Shown: piece by piece, positions 18,335-27,110 of the stretch
How the letters are laid out: each line of letters begins with the position of its first letter
How positions within the stretch are numbered: the stretch's first letter is position 1
The notes under the pieces: generated by a model
Seen by the model: only the letters and a program-made list of their open reading frames with translations
Databases searched by the model: none
What the model was told of the DNA's origin: nothing
IMG/VR virus record: IMGVR_UViG_3300022924_000029
Location: 1-28,030 of that record
Source of the DNA: a virus
Reading direction: 5' to 3' (one strand)
Length of the DNA: 28,030 bases
Made by a program: the position numbers and the translations under genes

Positions 18335-19865
18335 TATGAACCTGAACCCGTTAGCCGAGGCTGTTTCCAGACCTCGGCTTTCGATTGTTCAGCATATTAG
18401 CGACGAGCAGATGATTGCCCGCATCCGTGAGCGTTGCGAGGAGGACTTTGAGTTCTTCGTCCGCTATTTCTTCAAGCACCGCAAAGGCGTTAAGTTCGTT
18501 TTCAACGACCACCACCATGTAATCTGCCAAGACCTGATGGACGTGTACAACGGCACCCATCAGGGCTACATCCTGAATATTCCGCCGCGCTATTCCAAAA
18601 CCGAAGTGGTCGTCATCCTGTTCACGGTTTGGTGCTATGTCAAGAATCCGAAATGCGAGTTCATCCACCTGTCGTATGCACAGCCTTTGGTATTGGAAAA
18701 CTCCGATGCCATTCGCACTGTTATCAAGTCGGCCGAGTTCATCCAGTTGTGGCCGCACATCAAAACCAAGGATAACAAGGACGCCAAAGGCGCATGGGCT
18801 ACCTCGGCCAATGGTATGTTCTTGGCCACACCTGCTGGCGGTCCTATCACAGGGTTTGGCGCTGGCCGCATGGATGAGTGGAATGAGGATACTGGCGAGT
18901 TTAAGTTCTCCGGCGCCATTCTCATTGATGACCCGCTCAAGCCTGATGATGCACGCCACCCGACCATGCTCGCCGCTTCTAACAAGCGCTGGGATGAAAC
19001 GATTAAATCTCGCCGCAACAGCCCGAAAACGCCGGTTGTTCTGGTTATGCAAAGGTTGCACGAAGAAGATTTCACAACCGAGCTGCTGAAAGACACCTCG
19101 GTCAAATGGTTCCACCGCAAGATGTCCGCCATCGTTGATGAGGGCGGCCCTAAAGAACGCGCACTGTGGCCAGCCAAGCACGACCTCGAAACCCTGAAAA
19201 AGATGAAGGCCAAATCGCCCTACACCTTTTCCGGCCAATACGATCAGAAGCCTAGCCCACTTGGCGGCGGCCTCATCAAAGGCGCTTGGTTCGGTCGCTA
19301 TAAAGTGCTGCCGCGCCAGAAATACCGCAAGATCTATGTGGACACGGCGCAGAAAACGAAAGAACGCCACGACTACAGCGTATTCGAGGTTTGGGGACAC
19401 GGCGAGGATGGCAACATCTACCTGCTGGACTTGAAACGTGACAAGTGGGAATCACCGGATCTGCGCAAGAACGCGAAGGATTTCTGGAACAAGCATCGCG
19501 GCGTGCCCTCCGAGACCCATGGCCACCTGCGCCAAATGCGCGTGGAAGATAAGGCCAGCGGCACCGACCTTATTCAGTCGTTGAAGCGTGACAAGGCAAG
19601 CCCTATTCCGATTTTCGCTCAGCAGCGGAACATCGACAAAGTAACACGCGTAGGCGATGCCTCGCCGTACATCGAGGCAGGATTCGTGTTCATCCCGGAT
19701 CCTGAACTAGGTCTGCCGTGGGTGTCTGATTTCGTGTCGGAGTGTGAATCCTTCACTTCGGATGACACCCACGCTTATGATGACCAAATCGACCCGATGT
19801 GTGACGCAATCATGGACATGCTTGGCGGTCGCCAAATAGCCAACCTGTGGGAGAACATGACATGA
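18321..19865 (+). CDS. terL: Terminase large subunit
   Basis: The 514-aa packaging motor has an ATPase domain with Walker A-type PPRYSKTE (residues 88-95) and Walker B ILIDDP (200-205) with a following Pro-Asp-Asp. A C-terminal RNase H-like nuclease follows: YVDTAQK (D341), RVEDKASGTDLI (D410) and AYDDQIDPMCDA (487-498). This is the standard arrangement for DNA translocation into the prohead and cutting of the concatemer. The start overlaps terS; a second ATG five codons in is a possible start. The stop overlaps the portal ATG (ATGA). Highly confident. Confidence 0.97.
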   Translation: MNASNMNLNPLAEAVSRPRLSIVQHISDEQMIARIRERCEEDFEFFVRYFFKHRKGVKFVFNDHHHVICQDLMDVYNGTHQGYILNIPPRYSKTEVVVILFTVWCYVKNPKCEFIHLSYAQPLVLENSDAIRTVIKSAEFIQLWPHIKTKDNKDAKGAWATSANGMFLATPAGGPITGFGAGRMDEWNEDTGEFKFSGAILIDDPLKPDDARHPTMLAASNKRWDETIKSRRNSPKTPVVLVMQRLHEEDFTTELLKDTSVKWFHRKMSAIVDEGGPKERALWPAKHDLETLKKMKAKSPYTFSGQYDQKPSPLGGGLIKGAWFGRYKVLPRQKYRKIYVDTAQKTKERHDYSVFEVWGHGEDGNIYLLDLKRDKWESPDLRKNAKDFWNKHRGVPSETHGHLRQMRVEDKASGTDLIQSLKRDKASPIPIFAQQRNIDKVTRVGDASPYIEAGFVFIPDPELGLPWVSDFVSECESFTSDDTHAYDDQIDPMCDAIMDMLGGRQIANLWENMT

Positions 19866-21355
19866 GTTGGCTTGCGAAGGTCGAAGAAATCAAAACCAAG
19901 GCGAACGCCGGGACTAGCGACGGGTTTAGCAACCTCGTGCAGCGTTCGGGTATCGGCCTCGGCCAGAACTCTATTTCGGCAGGCAATTACACCCTGACGA
20001 ATATGCTGTCCCGCAACCGCATCAAACTTGAGGCCATGTACCGCCAGAACTGGATCACCGGTTCTATGGTGGACAGCGTCGCGGAAGATATGACCCGTGC
20101 TGGCATGGACCTTTCCGGTGATGTCGATCCGGGCCGCATTGAAGAGATTCAGGAAGCGTTCAACAACCTGCAGATCTGGGATGCCCTCCTTGATACTATC
20201 AAGTGGGCGCGGTTGTATGGCGGTGCTGTTGCCATCATGCAAATCGACGGTCAGGATCTGACCTCCCCACTGCGCATCGAGACAATCGGCCAAGGCCAGT
20301 TCTTGGGCCTCACCGTTTATGACCGTTGGATGATCCAGCCTGACCTGCAGCGTATGGTGACATCAGGCCCTTGCATCGGCCTGCCAGAATACTACCGTGT
20401 GGTCAGCAGCTATGACGGCACGAGCCAAACCTACGCATACGGCCAGTCGATCCATTACAGCCGCATCATCCGTCAGGTAGGCATCAAGTTGCCGCCATAT
20501 CAGGCGATGACTGAGGAATACTGGGGGGAATCGGTCCTTGAGCGTTTGGAGGACCGTCTTATTTCGTTTGACACTGCGACCATGGGCGCGGCCAACCTTA
20601 TCGACAAGGCGCATTTGCGTCGTATCGGCATCGATGGCCTGCGTGATATCCTGTCCGCAGGCGGCCCGGCCGAAGAAAACTTGATCAAGATGTTCACCTA
20701 CGTTCGCCAAATGCAAACGAACGAAGGCATCACCCTGCTCGACAAAGAAGACGTATGGGAAACCGGCACTTACACTTTTGCCGGGCTGGCCGACATGATG
20801 CTGCAGTTTGGCCAGCAGCTGGCAGGCGCCACACAGATTCCGTTGGTTCGCCTCTTTGGTATGTCCCCAGCCGGCCTTAACGCTACTGGCGAGAGCGATC
20901 TGCGTACGTACTACGATGGCATCAACACCAAACAGGAATCGAACCTGCGCACGGGTGTTCAGACCCTGATCGCAGTAACGTACCGGTCCTTGTTTGGTGA
21001 GGATGTACCGCCTACACTGAAAATGAAGTTCGCCCCACTGTGGCAGACCTCAGACACTGAAAACGCGAACAACGCCAAGACCATCACTGAAACTGTGGTC
21101 ACTGCGTATGACGCTGGTTTGGTGTCCCAGTCCGTGGCGATGAAAGAATTGCGTCAAATGTCCGAGGACACTGGCGTATTCGGCAACATCAGCGATGAGG
21201 ACATTGAGGCGGCAGATCTTGAAGCTGCGCCGATGGCACCCGCCGCTGTGGTGCCGCCTGCGACACTAAACCCGGACGACCCGACTGGCGAGCCTGTTGT
21301 TGATGCCGCCCCAAGTTTGAGCCAACGCATCATGGCGTGGGTCAAAGGGCAATGA
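19862..21355 (+). CDS. Portal protein (DUF1073 type)
   Basis: The 497-aa protein starts at ATG 19862 (ATGA overlap with terL, GGGAG 8 nt before). Family features include YRQNWITGSMVDSVAEDMTR (about 59-78), IKWARLYGGAVAIM, GQSIHYSRIIRQVG, the helix-rich core and ATGESDLRTYYDGI, a DUF1073 signature. The Pro/Ala-rich C-terminus (about 450-480) is flexible. It forms the dodecameric ring through which DNA enters. In other phages the DUF1073 protein can be fused to extra domains; none is seen here. Confidence 0.95.
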   Translation: MSWLAKVEEIKTKANAGTSDGFSNLVQRSGIGLGQNSISAGNYTLTNMLSRNRIKLEAMYRQNWITGSMVDSVAEDMTRAGMDLSGDVDPGRIEEIQEAFNNLQIWDALLDTIKWARLYGGAVAIMQIDGQDLTSPLRIETIGQGQFLGLTVYDRWMIQPDLQRMVTSGPCIGLPEYYRVVSSYDGTSQTYAYGQSIHYSRIIRQVGIKLPPYQAMTEEYWGESVLERLEDRLISFDTATMGAANLIDKAHLRRIGIDGLRDILSAGGPAEENLIKMFTYVRQMQTNEGITLLDKEDVWETGTYTFAGLADMMLQFGQQLAGATQIPLVRLFGMSPAGLNATGESDLRTYYDGINTKQESNLRTGVQTLIAVTYRSLFGEDVPPTLKMKFAPLWQTSDTENANNAKTITETVVTAYDAGLVSQSVAMKELRQMSEDTGVFGNISDEDIEAADLEAAPMAPAAVVPPATLNPDDPTGEPVVDAAPSLSQRIMAWVKGQ

Positions 21356-22071
21356 AGACGTTTGATGCTAAGCAGCCGAAGTTCAAGACGCCAAAATCAG
21401 CCGAGGCTGAATATAACCGTCAATTGCGCTCGGTGGCTAAGCAGGTAGGACATCTGGTCAAGCTGTACCAAGTCGGCGCTACTTTGATGCCCGGCTTTGA
21501 TAATGCCATGAAGGCATACGCTGAGACTTTGGCACCGTGGGCCGCTAACGTGGCCGCCAAGATGTTGTTGGCAGTGTCCAAGACCAACTATCGCCATTGG
21601 AAGGCAGAATCGCAAAAGATCGGCAGGGAGTTGCGCGACGACAACAATGTGGCATTAGGTCGCCTGCTCCAACAAGAACAAGTCATCCTGATTCAGTCGT
21701 TGCCGCTAGAGGCCGCGACACGTGCTCAGGAGTTGGCTTTTCAGGCTGCGACTGGTGGCCGCAGGGCCGATACGGTAGCTGCAGAAATTGCACGCAGTGG
21801 GGAGGTAGCTGCCAGTCGCGCCACCCTGATAGCAAGGACCGAGGTCGCGAAAGCGAATAGCACCATTACACAGGCCCGGTCTGCAGAAGTTGGGTCAACG
21901 CACTACATATGGCGGACTGCGGAGGATGAAGCAGTCCGGGAATCGCACGCGGAAATGGAAGGTGTGATTGTTGCTTGGGATGATCCTCCTGAGCTGAGCG
22001 ATGGCACCGTCACTCACGCAGGCCAAATTTACAACTGCCGCTGCTACGCAGAACCGATAATCGAGGGCTGA
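21352..22071 (+). CDS. MuF/SPP1 gp7-like head morphogenesis protein
   Basis: The 239-aa protein starts at ATG 21352 (ATGA overlap with the portal stop). Helical N-terminal two thirds end in RATLIARTEVAKAN, the classical MuF helix, followed by RTAEDEAVRESHAEMEGVIV and HAGQIYNCRCYAEP with the R-x-SH-x3-[LM]-[DE]-G and CRC elements. It is a minor head protein bound to the portal and sometimes ejected with DNA. No toxin domain follows, unlike some longer MuF proteins. Confidence 0.92.
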   Translation: MKTFDAKQPKFKTPKSAEAEYNRQLRSVAKQVGHLVKLYQVGATLMPGFDNAMKAYAETLAPWAANVAAKMLLAVSKTNYRHWKAESQKIGRELRDDNNVALGRLLQQEQVILIQSLPLEAATRAQELAFQAATGGRRADTVAAEIARSGEVAASRATLIARTEVAKANSTITQARSAEVGSTHYIWRTAEDEAVRESHAEMEGVIVAWDDPPELSDGTVTHAGQIYNCRCYAEPIIEG

Positions 22072-22072
22072 C

Positions 22073-23323
22073 ATGACAATCACCAAAGACGCCCACTTTT
22101 ACGCCACGGCGCGCATCAGTGAGAACATCGTTACGACGCCAGAGGGGTTTCTCCTTTGCATCGGCGTACCGATCGCCCGTACTGGCGAACTGCTTTATGC
22201 AGAAGGCGAGTTGCTGACCGAGGATGGCAAAGAAGTCATCGAGCCGGTTGATGGCCGCGTCAATGTGATGCGTGACGGTGACGCACTGTTCGCCCCGTCC
22301 ACCATGGCCAGTTTCGAGGGTAAGTCGATCACTATCGGCCACCCGCAGGATTTCGTCAGCCCGCTGAACTGGATGCAGGTATCGGTTGGCCACATGCAAA
22401 ACGTTCGCCGGGGTACTGGCGAAGATGCTGATAAGCTGATTGCGGACCTGCTCATTAAAGGGCAGCAGGCAATTGACATGGTTAAGGCAGGTCTGCGTGA
22501 AGTCTCCTTGGGGTATGACGCAGCCTATGAACAAACGAAACCCGGATACGGGATTCAAACAGGAATCGTGGGCAACCACGTGGCGCTAGTTCGGAAAGGT
22601 CGTAATGGTTCCGAAGTAGCTGTACGGGACTCTGCGCCCGAATTTAAACCAAAGGGTACTATCATGTCGGCTAAAGACAAGCTCATGAAACTGCTCGGGC
22701 GCGCTATCGATGAGGCGATGCCCGAAGAACCAAAAACCAACGAGGGCGATGAAGCTACTTCGATGGATGCCCGTATGGCAAAAATCGAAGACTTGCTGAC
22801 CAAGCTGACCGATGCTGGCGCCACCAAAGACGACGCTCCTCCAGCAGCGCCGCCCCAAGAAGAAGCGCCAAAGGATCCGATGGCTGCCCGCATCGACGCA
22901 ATCGAAGCTGCCATTGCCAAGCTCATGGAAATGCAGTCCACCGATGTGGAAGACGCAGCCCCGCCTGCGCCTAAGACCACTGACGAGAACGGCGTCGTTA
23001 TGTGCACCGATGCTGCCACCATCAGTCTCGCCGAGATTTTGGTGCCCGGCATTGCCAACAGCGCCACTCTCGTTAAGGATGCACTCGACCAGTTCGGCAA
23101 AACCACTGATGGCGCTGCCGTGCTGAAAACTTTCGACTCCATCAAGGATGAATCGGTGCTGTTCACTGCAGCGGCCGAAGTGATGAGAGCCACCCGGTCC
23201 GTCCAGTTGGCCCCGCCAAAAGCTGCCGATTTCGCCACGCTGCGAGCCGGTACTGCTGACGGCAAAGGCCCGATGACCCCGGAAGCAATCAACGCCGCCA
23301 ACGCCAAGCGTTACGGCCAGTAA
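22073..23323 (+). CDS. Prohead protease (DUF2213) with scaffold-like C-terminal half
   Basis: The 416-aa protein has an N-terminal DUF2213 protease domain (about residues 1-190): ITIGHPQDFVSP (His candidate), REVSLGYDAAYE (Ser candidate) and VGNHVALVRKGRNG. The C-terminal half is helical and low-complexity, with Ala/Pro/Glu repeats (DARMAKIEDLLTKL, DAIEAAIAKLMEM) as expected for scaffolding. Protease and scaffold fused in one frame, with an internal start (22664), is like lambda C/Nu3. It shapes the prohead and then cleaves head proteins. The gene starts one base after the MuF stop. Confident for protease, good for scaffold. Confidence 0.92.
   Translation: MTITKDAHFYATARISENIVTTPEGFLLCIGVPIARTGELLYAEGELLTEDGKEVIEPVDGRVNVMRDGDALFAPSTMASFEGKSITIGHPQDFVSPLNWMQVSVGHMQNVRRGTGEDADKLIADLLIKGQQAIDMVKAGLREVSLGYDAAYEQTKPGYGIQTGIVGNHVALVRKGRNGSEVAVRDSAPEFKPKGTIMSAKDKLMKLLGRAIDEAMPEEPKTNEGDEATSMDARMAKIEDLLTKLTDAGATKDDAPPAAPPQEEAPKDPMAARIDAIEAAIAKLMEMQSTDVEDAAPPAPKTTDENGVVMCTDAATISLAEILVPGIANSATLVKDALDQFGKTTDGAAVLKTFDSIKDESVLFTAAAEVMRATRSVQLAPPKAADFATLRAGTADGKGPMTPEAINAANAKRYGQ
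22664..23323 (+). CDS. Nested scaffold protein from internal start (probable)
   Basis: An in-frame ATG at 22664 is preceded by AAAGGG with a 7-nt spacer and opens a 219-aa product, MSAKDKLMKLLGRAIDEAMP, exactly at the border between protease domain and helical C-terminal half. This mirrors nested scaffold genes in lambda-like phages. The product would be a stand-alone scaffold. Support is the well-placed ribosome binding site and the domain border; expression is inferred. Confidence 0.55.
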   Translation: MSAKDKLMKLLGRAIDEAMPEEPKTNEGDEATSMDARMAKIEDLLTKLTDAGATKDDAPPAAPPQEEAPKDPMAARIDAIEAAIAKLMEMQSTDVEDAAPPAPKTTDENGVVMCTDAATISLAEILVPGIANSATLVKDALDQFGKTTDGAAVLKTFDSIKDESVLFTAAAEVMRATRSVQLAPPKAADFATLRAGTADGKGPMTPEAINAANAKRYGQ

Positions 23324-23360
23324 TTTAACCAGCAATCACACAATAGTTGGAGTGTCAATC

Positions 23361-23870
23361 ATGACTGCTTACTTGTACAAGGCACCCGCTGGCATTGCTG
23401 GCGCCATTACTCGGGTTGACGATACCACCGTCGAACCCGGTTTCATTGCTGCCGCCAACGGCCCGACTCTTTTTGGCCAGCCGGTCAAAGTCGACGTCGC
23501 TACCGGCAAATTCCTGCTCATGGGCCTGACCTCGGTTGCCGCCGATTTCTACGGCATCCTGATCCGTGAGGTCCCATCCATCAGCAACTCTGCTACCCTG
23601 CAGGGTTTCAACGACGGCGGCCCGAACATTGTTTCGGCTCATGGCATTGCTGTCAAAGGCTACGTCAACGTAGTCTGCGGCCAAGGCACCCCAACTCGCG
23701 GCTTGGCAGTATATGTCCGCGTTGTTGATGGCGGCGTCGGCAAGCCTGTCGGCCAGTTCGAAGCCGTTGCCGATGGCGTGAACAGTGTTCCAGTACCAAA
23801 ACTGACGTGGGCCGCCAATGGCCGCGACACCGCCAACGGTAACATCGCCGAGGTCCGCATCGGCTTCTAA
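23361..23870 (+). CDS. Head decoration/cement protein
   Basis: The 169-aa protein starts at ATG 23361 with GGAG 8 nt upstream; an in-frame GTG three codons earlier is disfavoured. It begins MTAYLYKAPAGIAGAITRVD and is beta-rich with many Gly, Ala and Val. The position between protease/scaffold and major capsid, and its resemblance to phage structural cement proteins (VEPGFI, FGQPVKVD, VVCGQGTP), support a capsid-stabilising role. Ends EVRIGF. Confidence 0.8.
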   Translation: MTAYLYKAPAGIAGAITRVDDTTVEPGFIAAANGPTLFGQPVKVDVATGKFLLMGLTSVAADFYGILIREVPSISNSATLQGFNDGGPNIVSAHGIAVKGYVNVVCGQGTPTRGLAVYVRVVDGGVGKPVGQFEAVADGVNSVPVPKLTWAANGRDTANGNIAEVRIGF

Positions 23871-23911
23871 TTGAAGCTGATCGATCCCTGAACTTTTAGG
23901 AGAGACAAAAC

Positions 23912-24910
23912 ATGGGCCGCATCATCCTCCCCGGCGATAAACGATTCGCCCGCACCCTTGACCAAGGGGTTGCAAACGCACGTACGCAAGACAGTAACCT
24001 TGCGTATTACGTCAACCAGCTGGACAACTTCGACCAACGCCTGCACGAGCCTTTGGTGTCGGTGTCTTGGGGCCGCGACATCAAGCTGCGTACTGGCTTG
24101 ACCATGGCCAACGAGTCCACCTCGTTCACCCGTTCCAGCTTTGCTGGCGGCGGTACTCAGGAAGCCCAAGGTAAGCCTTGGATCAGCCCTGAAACCACCA
24201 CCATTCCGGGCGTTTCGGTTAACGGCGAGCGCATTGTATCCCCACTGCGCCTGCTCGGTCGTGAAGTAAGCTACACCAGCGTTGAGCTGGAACGCAGCCA
24301 ACTGCTCGGCCAGCCGATCGACACCGCCAAACTGAACGCGTTGAACACGCTGTATCAGATGAACACCGATGAGCAGGTTTACATCGGCGACACCTTCACT
24401 GGCGACCAAGGTCTGGTTAACTCCAGCCAAATCGCCTTTGGCAACGTGACTGGCGGTACTTGGGCGGCCAACGTGGCGACCCCGGACGTGATCCTCGCCC
24501 AAATCAACGAAATGTTGATGACCGCTTGGACCGCATCGGCGTTCACCATCTGCCCGGCTGAAATCCGCGTGCCGCCTGTGCAGTTCGGTTTGATCACCAC
24601 CATCAAGGTGTCTGGTCAGGCGAACATGTCTATTCTGGAATACATCAAACAGAATAGCATCGCCAACAACCTCAACGGCAAACCGGTGAACATCCAGCCG
24701 CTGAAATGGCTGACCGGCCGTGGCGTTGGCCCGACTGACCGCATGATGGCCTACACCAACGAGGAAGATCGTCTGCGCTTCCCAATGGTGCCGATCCGTC
24801 GCGAAACCGCCTACTATCAGGGGATCCGCTTCATTTCCCCTTACATCTGGGCATTCGGCGCTGTCGAGTTCGTCTACCCTGAAACCGTCATTTATCGCGA
24901 CGGGATCTAA
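23912..24910 (+). CDS. Major capsid protein (DUF2184)
   Basis: The 332-aa protein has AGGAGAG 7 nt before its ATG, a strong site in keeping with high demand. It matches the DUF2184 family of major capsid proteins: SREVSYTSVELERSQ-like core (RLLGREVSYTSVELERSQ), DEQVYIGDTFTGDQGLVN (about 151-168), MVPIRRETAYYQGIRF and a C-terminal WAFGAVEFVYPETVIYRDGI. HK97-fold is expected. A hairpin follows the stop. Confident. Confidence 0.95.
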   Translation: MGRIILPGDKRFARTLDQGVANARTQDSNLAYYVNQLDNFDQRLHEPLVSVSWGRDIKLRTGLTMANESTSFTRSSFAGGGTQEAQGKPWISPETTTIPGVSVNGERIVSPLRLLGREVSYTSVELERSQLLGQPIDTAKLNALNTLYQMNTDEQVYIGDTFTGDQGLVNSSQIAFGNVTGGTWAANVATPDVILAQINEMLMTAWTASAFTICPAEIRVPPVQFGLITTIKVSGQANMSILEYIKQNSIANNLNGKPVNIQPLKWLTGRGVGPTDRMMAYTNEEDRLRFPMVPIRRETAYYQGIRFISPYIWAFGAVEFVYPETVIYRDGI

Positions 24911-24916
24911 CCGAGA

Positions 24917-24940
24917 GCTGGCGCCTTCCGGGGCGCCAGC
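24917..24940 (+). other. Hairpin downstream of major capsid gene
   Basis: GCTGGCGCC-TTCCGG-GGCGCCAGC, a perfect 9-bp stem with no U-tract, between the capsid gene stop and the next ribosome binding site. It may protect the capsid mRNA 3' end or reduce read-through. Confidence 0.6.
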
Positions 24941-24958
24941 AACTCAGAGGAATTGAAC

Positions 24959-25291
24959 ATGCTTAAAGTGCAGAATAACAACCGAGGCGACATCACTCTG
25001 TCCCATGATGATGGGCGGAAAACCACTTTGGTTCATGGCATCAACGAGGAAGTACCGGATTGGATCGCCGAATTGAAGTACGCCGAGGGTTTGGCTAAAG
25101 CTGGCGTCATCCTTGTCGTGGAACGGGTGTCGTATGACGACGACGATGACGGCGATATTCCCCCGTTGAAATCGCCGTACAAACTCGACCCTGAAACCGG
25201 CAACCCGATTCAGGCAATCGGCGACGATGGCGAGTTGATGTTCGACGAAGAAACCGGCAACCCGATTTTCGTGCCTGCCGACGAGGAGTAA
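24959..25291 (+). CDS. Small acidic head-completion-region protein
   Basis: The 110-aa protein starts at ATG 24959 behind AGAGGAA. It begins MLKVQNNNRGDITLSHDDGR and has VERVSYDDDDDGDIPPL and DPETGNPIQAIGDDGELMFD, strongly acidic with a repeated ETGNPI element (about residues 81 and 98). Located between capsid and adaptor genes; function unknown, possibly a head accessory protein. Confidence 0.75.
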   Translation: MLKVQNNNRGDITLSHDDGRKTTLVHGINEEVPDWIAELKYAEGLAKAGVILVVERVSYDDDDDGDIPPLKSPYKLDPETGNPIQAIGDDGELMFDEETGNPIFVPADEE

Positions 25292-25298
25292 CACCATC

Positions 25299-25682
25299 AT
25301 GGCGTACGTGTTCGATATACCACTGTTCCGTGAACACTTCCCGGCGTTCACGGATGCTGTTAAGTACCCGGACGCCATGATCCAATTTTGGGCTGACCTC
25401 GGAATGGTCATGCTTATCGAATGTCGTTGGGGCAACGCCTATACCGCAGGGTTAGAGCTTTACGTTGCCCATAACGTCGCATTAGAAGGAGCTAATACGG
25501 GCGGGGGCGTTCCGGGCCAAGGGACTGGCATCAAATCTGGCAAGACTGTAGGCAGCACGAGCATACAGTACGACACCCAAAATACCACCGAGGCCAATGC
25601 TGGTTTCTGGAACCTGACCACCTATGGTCAGCGTTTCTATCGCATTTCCCGGATGATTGGCGCTGGTGCGCTGCAAGTATGA
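25299..25682 (+). CDS. Head-tail adaptor (DUF4054)
   Basis: The 127-aa protein begins MAYVFDIPLFREHFPAFTDA and matches the DUF4054 family: FREHFPAF, MIQFWADLGMVML, then ELYVAHNVALE and GSTSIQYDT ... YGQRFYRISR. DUF4054 members attach below the portal as connector proteins. GAGGAG lies 10 nt upstream of the ATG. Its stop overlaps the next ATG. Confidence 0.9.
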   Translation: MAYVFDIPLFREHFPAFTDAVKYPDAMIQFWADLGMVMLIECRWGNAYTAGLELYVAHNVALEGANTGGGVPGQGTGIKSGKTVGSTSIQYDTQNTTEANAGFWNLTTYGQRFYRISRMIGAGALQV

Positions 25683-26161
25683 AAGGCGTCAAGGTCGTCG
25701 TGGATCGCGTGGATGAGGTGATGAAAGCCCTCCGCACCATGACGACCGAGGAAGTGTTGATAGGCGTTCCAATGGACGAGAACGCCCGTGATGATGACCC
25801 GATAGGCAACGCACAGATCGGATACATCAACGAAAACGGCAGTGAGGCCGCTCATATTCCACCGTCGCCGCATTTGGTGCCGGGAGTTGAGAAGGTTGCA
25901 GAAAGATGTGCTGACCTGATTGCCAAGGGGGCAGCCGCCGCGATGACTGGCGATTTTGCCGCCCTGACCAAGGCTTACAATCAAGCGGGGCTGGTAGCGC
26001 AGGCAAGCGTCAAGAACCAGATCCGGTCGCAAGAAGGTTTCGAGATACTGTCCGAGGTGACTTTGGAGCAGCGGCAGAAAATAGGGTTTAAGGGCACCAA
26101 ACGTCTGATCCACACTGGTCAGTATATGAATTCGATAACATACGTAATCCGGAAAAAATAA
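25679..26161 (+). CDS. Neck/tail-completion protein (HK97 gp10-like)
   Basis: The 160-aa protein shares ATGA with the adaptor stop. It has VDEVMKALRTM near its start and GYINENGSEAAHIPPSPHLVPGV (about 50-71), the E-x-G-x3-IPP-x-PhLxPG pattern of tail-completion and head-closure proteins. The C-terminus ends LIHTGQYMNSITYVIRKK, a [LV]-x-TGx[YM]xxSI signature of the same family. Connects neck to tail. Confidence 0.85.
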   Translation: MKGVKVVVDRVDEVMKALRTMTTEEVLIGVPMDENARDDDPIGNAQIGYINENGSEAAHIPPSPHLVPGVEKVAERCADLIAKGAAAAMTGDFAALTKAYNQAGLVAQASVKNQIRSQEGFEILSEVTLEQRQKIGFKGTKRLIHTGQYMNSITYVIRKK

Positions 26162-26535
26162 TGGCCCTCATCGACACATCAGAGTTGCTGTCCGATCCCG
26201 ACTTTTGCGACACTGTCGGTTTGATCCGCCGTACCGCAACCATCGGATCGAACGGGCGCAACATTCTGGTGGAGGCTTTGCCGCTGACGGTACTGATGTC
26301 GGTACAGGGGTTGAAGGCCGGCGATTTCATCCGCCTGCCGGACCTCGCCAATTTCGACAACGTGATTGCTGTGTGGTACAACGGCATTCTGATCCCGGAT
26401 GCGACGACCGATTATTCGGACATCATTGTTTGGAACAGCAAGCGGTATCAAGTACATAAGATCGACGAAGATTTCAGCAACTTCGGCGGTGGGTTCATGA
26501 AGGCGTTTTGTGTGGCGGAGAATTCCAATGGCTAA
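26161..26535 (+). CDS. Head-closure/tail-connector protein
   Basis: The 124-aa protein starts on the last base of the previous stop (TAATG). It begins MALIDTSELLSDPDFCDTVG and continues VRR-like LIRRTATIGSNGRN and SVQGLKAGDFIRLPD, then KRYQVHKIDEDFSNFGGGF, the strand pattern of head-closure proteins of myoviruses (RY-x-V-x2-I-x-D). Assignment is mostly from position between gp10-like and tail terminator genes. Confidence 0.75.
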   Translation: MALIDTSELLSDPDFCDTVGLIRRTATIGSNGRNILVEALPLTVLMSVQGLKAGDFIRLPDLANFDNVIAVWYNGILIPDATTDYSDIIVWNSKRYQVHKIDEDFSNFGGGFMKAFCVAENSNG

Positions 26536-27109
26536 CACCAGCGCTACTGGCGGATACCTAACAGCTGGGCCGGTGCTTAACGATGATGGCCTGCTCGACT
26601 TCATGCAGGCCGTAATTATCGGCCTGACTGGTTTGGCAGGCGATATGGTCCGCCCGGCGTTCCAGCCTAACCCACCTAAGCGGCCCGGCATCACCGTTGA
26701 TTGGTGTGCGTTCTTCATCAGCAATCAGATGCCGGAAGCAGGCAACGCTTATGTGGTAGTTGACGACAACGGCCTAGGGTCGAAATCCCAACGCCATGAA
26801 ACATTTGATATGCGCTGTTCATTCTACGGGCCGAATAGCGCTAGCAATGCGGGTAATGTACGGGATAATTTGCAGATCGGCCAAAACCGCGACCAATTGT
26901 TCTTGGCGGGCATCGGGTTTGTAGGCGCAAATCCCACGCCGACTTTCGGTGAACTCGTAGAAGAGCAATGGTACAAACGATCTGACATAACCCTGTCTTT
27001 CCGAAGGGAGATAAACCGCAACTACAGTGTACTGTCCTTCCTATCGGCCTACGGGCAGATCATAACAGAAACGCAGACCATCGATTGGGCAGCAGGCCCG
27101 GAGGTTTAA
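26528..27109 (+). CDS. Neck/tail terminator-like protein
   Basis: The 193-aa protein starts at ATG 26528, overlapping the previous stop by 8 nt; an earlier in-frame start is disfavoured. It begins MANTSATGGYLTAGPVLNDD and contains FMQAVIIGLTGLAGDMVRPA, PKRPGITVDWCAFFIS and QRHETFDMRCSFYGP, a pattern known from phage neck terminator proteins (gp12-like), followed by NRNYSVLSFLSAYG. It directly precedes the sheath gene, which fits tail terminator or tail-completion function. Confidence 0.8.
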   Translation: MANTSATGGYLTAGPVLNDDGLLDFMQAVIIGLTGLAGDMVRPAFQPNPPKRPGITVDWCAFFISNQMPEAGNAYVVVDDNGLGSKSQRHETFDMRCSFYGPNSASNAGNVRDNLQIGQNRDQLFLAGIGFVGANPTPTFGELVEEQWYKRSDITLSFRREINRNYSVLSFLSAYGQIITETQTIDWAAGPEV

Positions 27110-27110
27110 C

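Noticed and set aside
18351-19400. Minus-strand open frame (349 codons)
   Set aside because: Antisense of terL, which has all family motifs.
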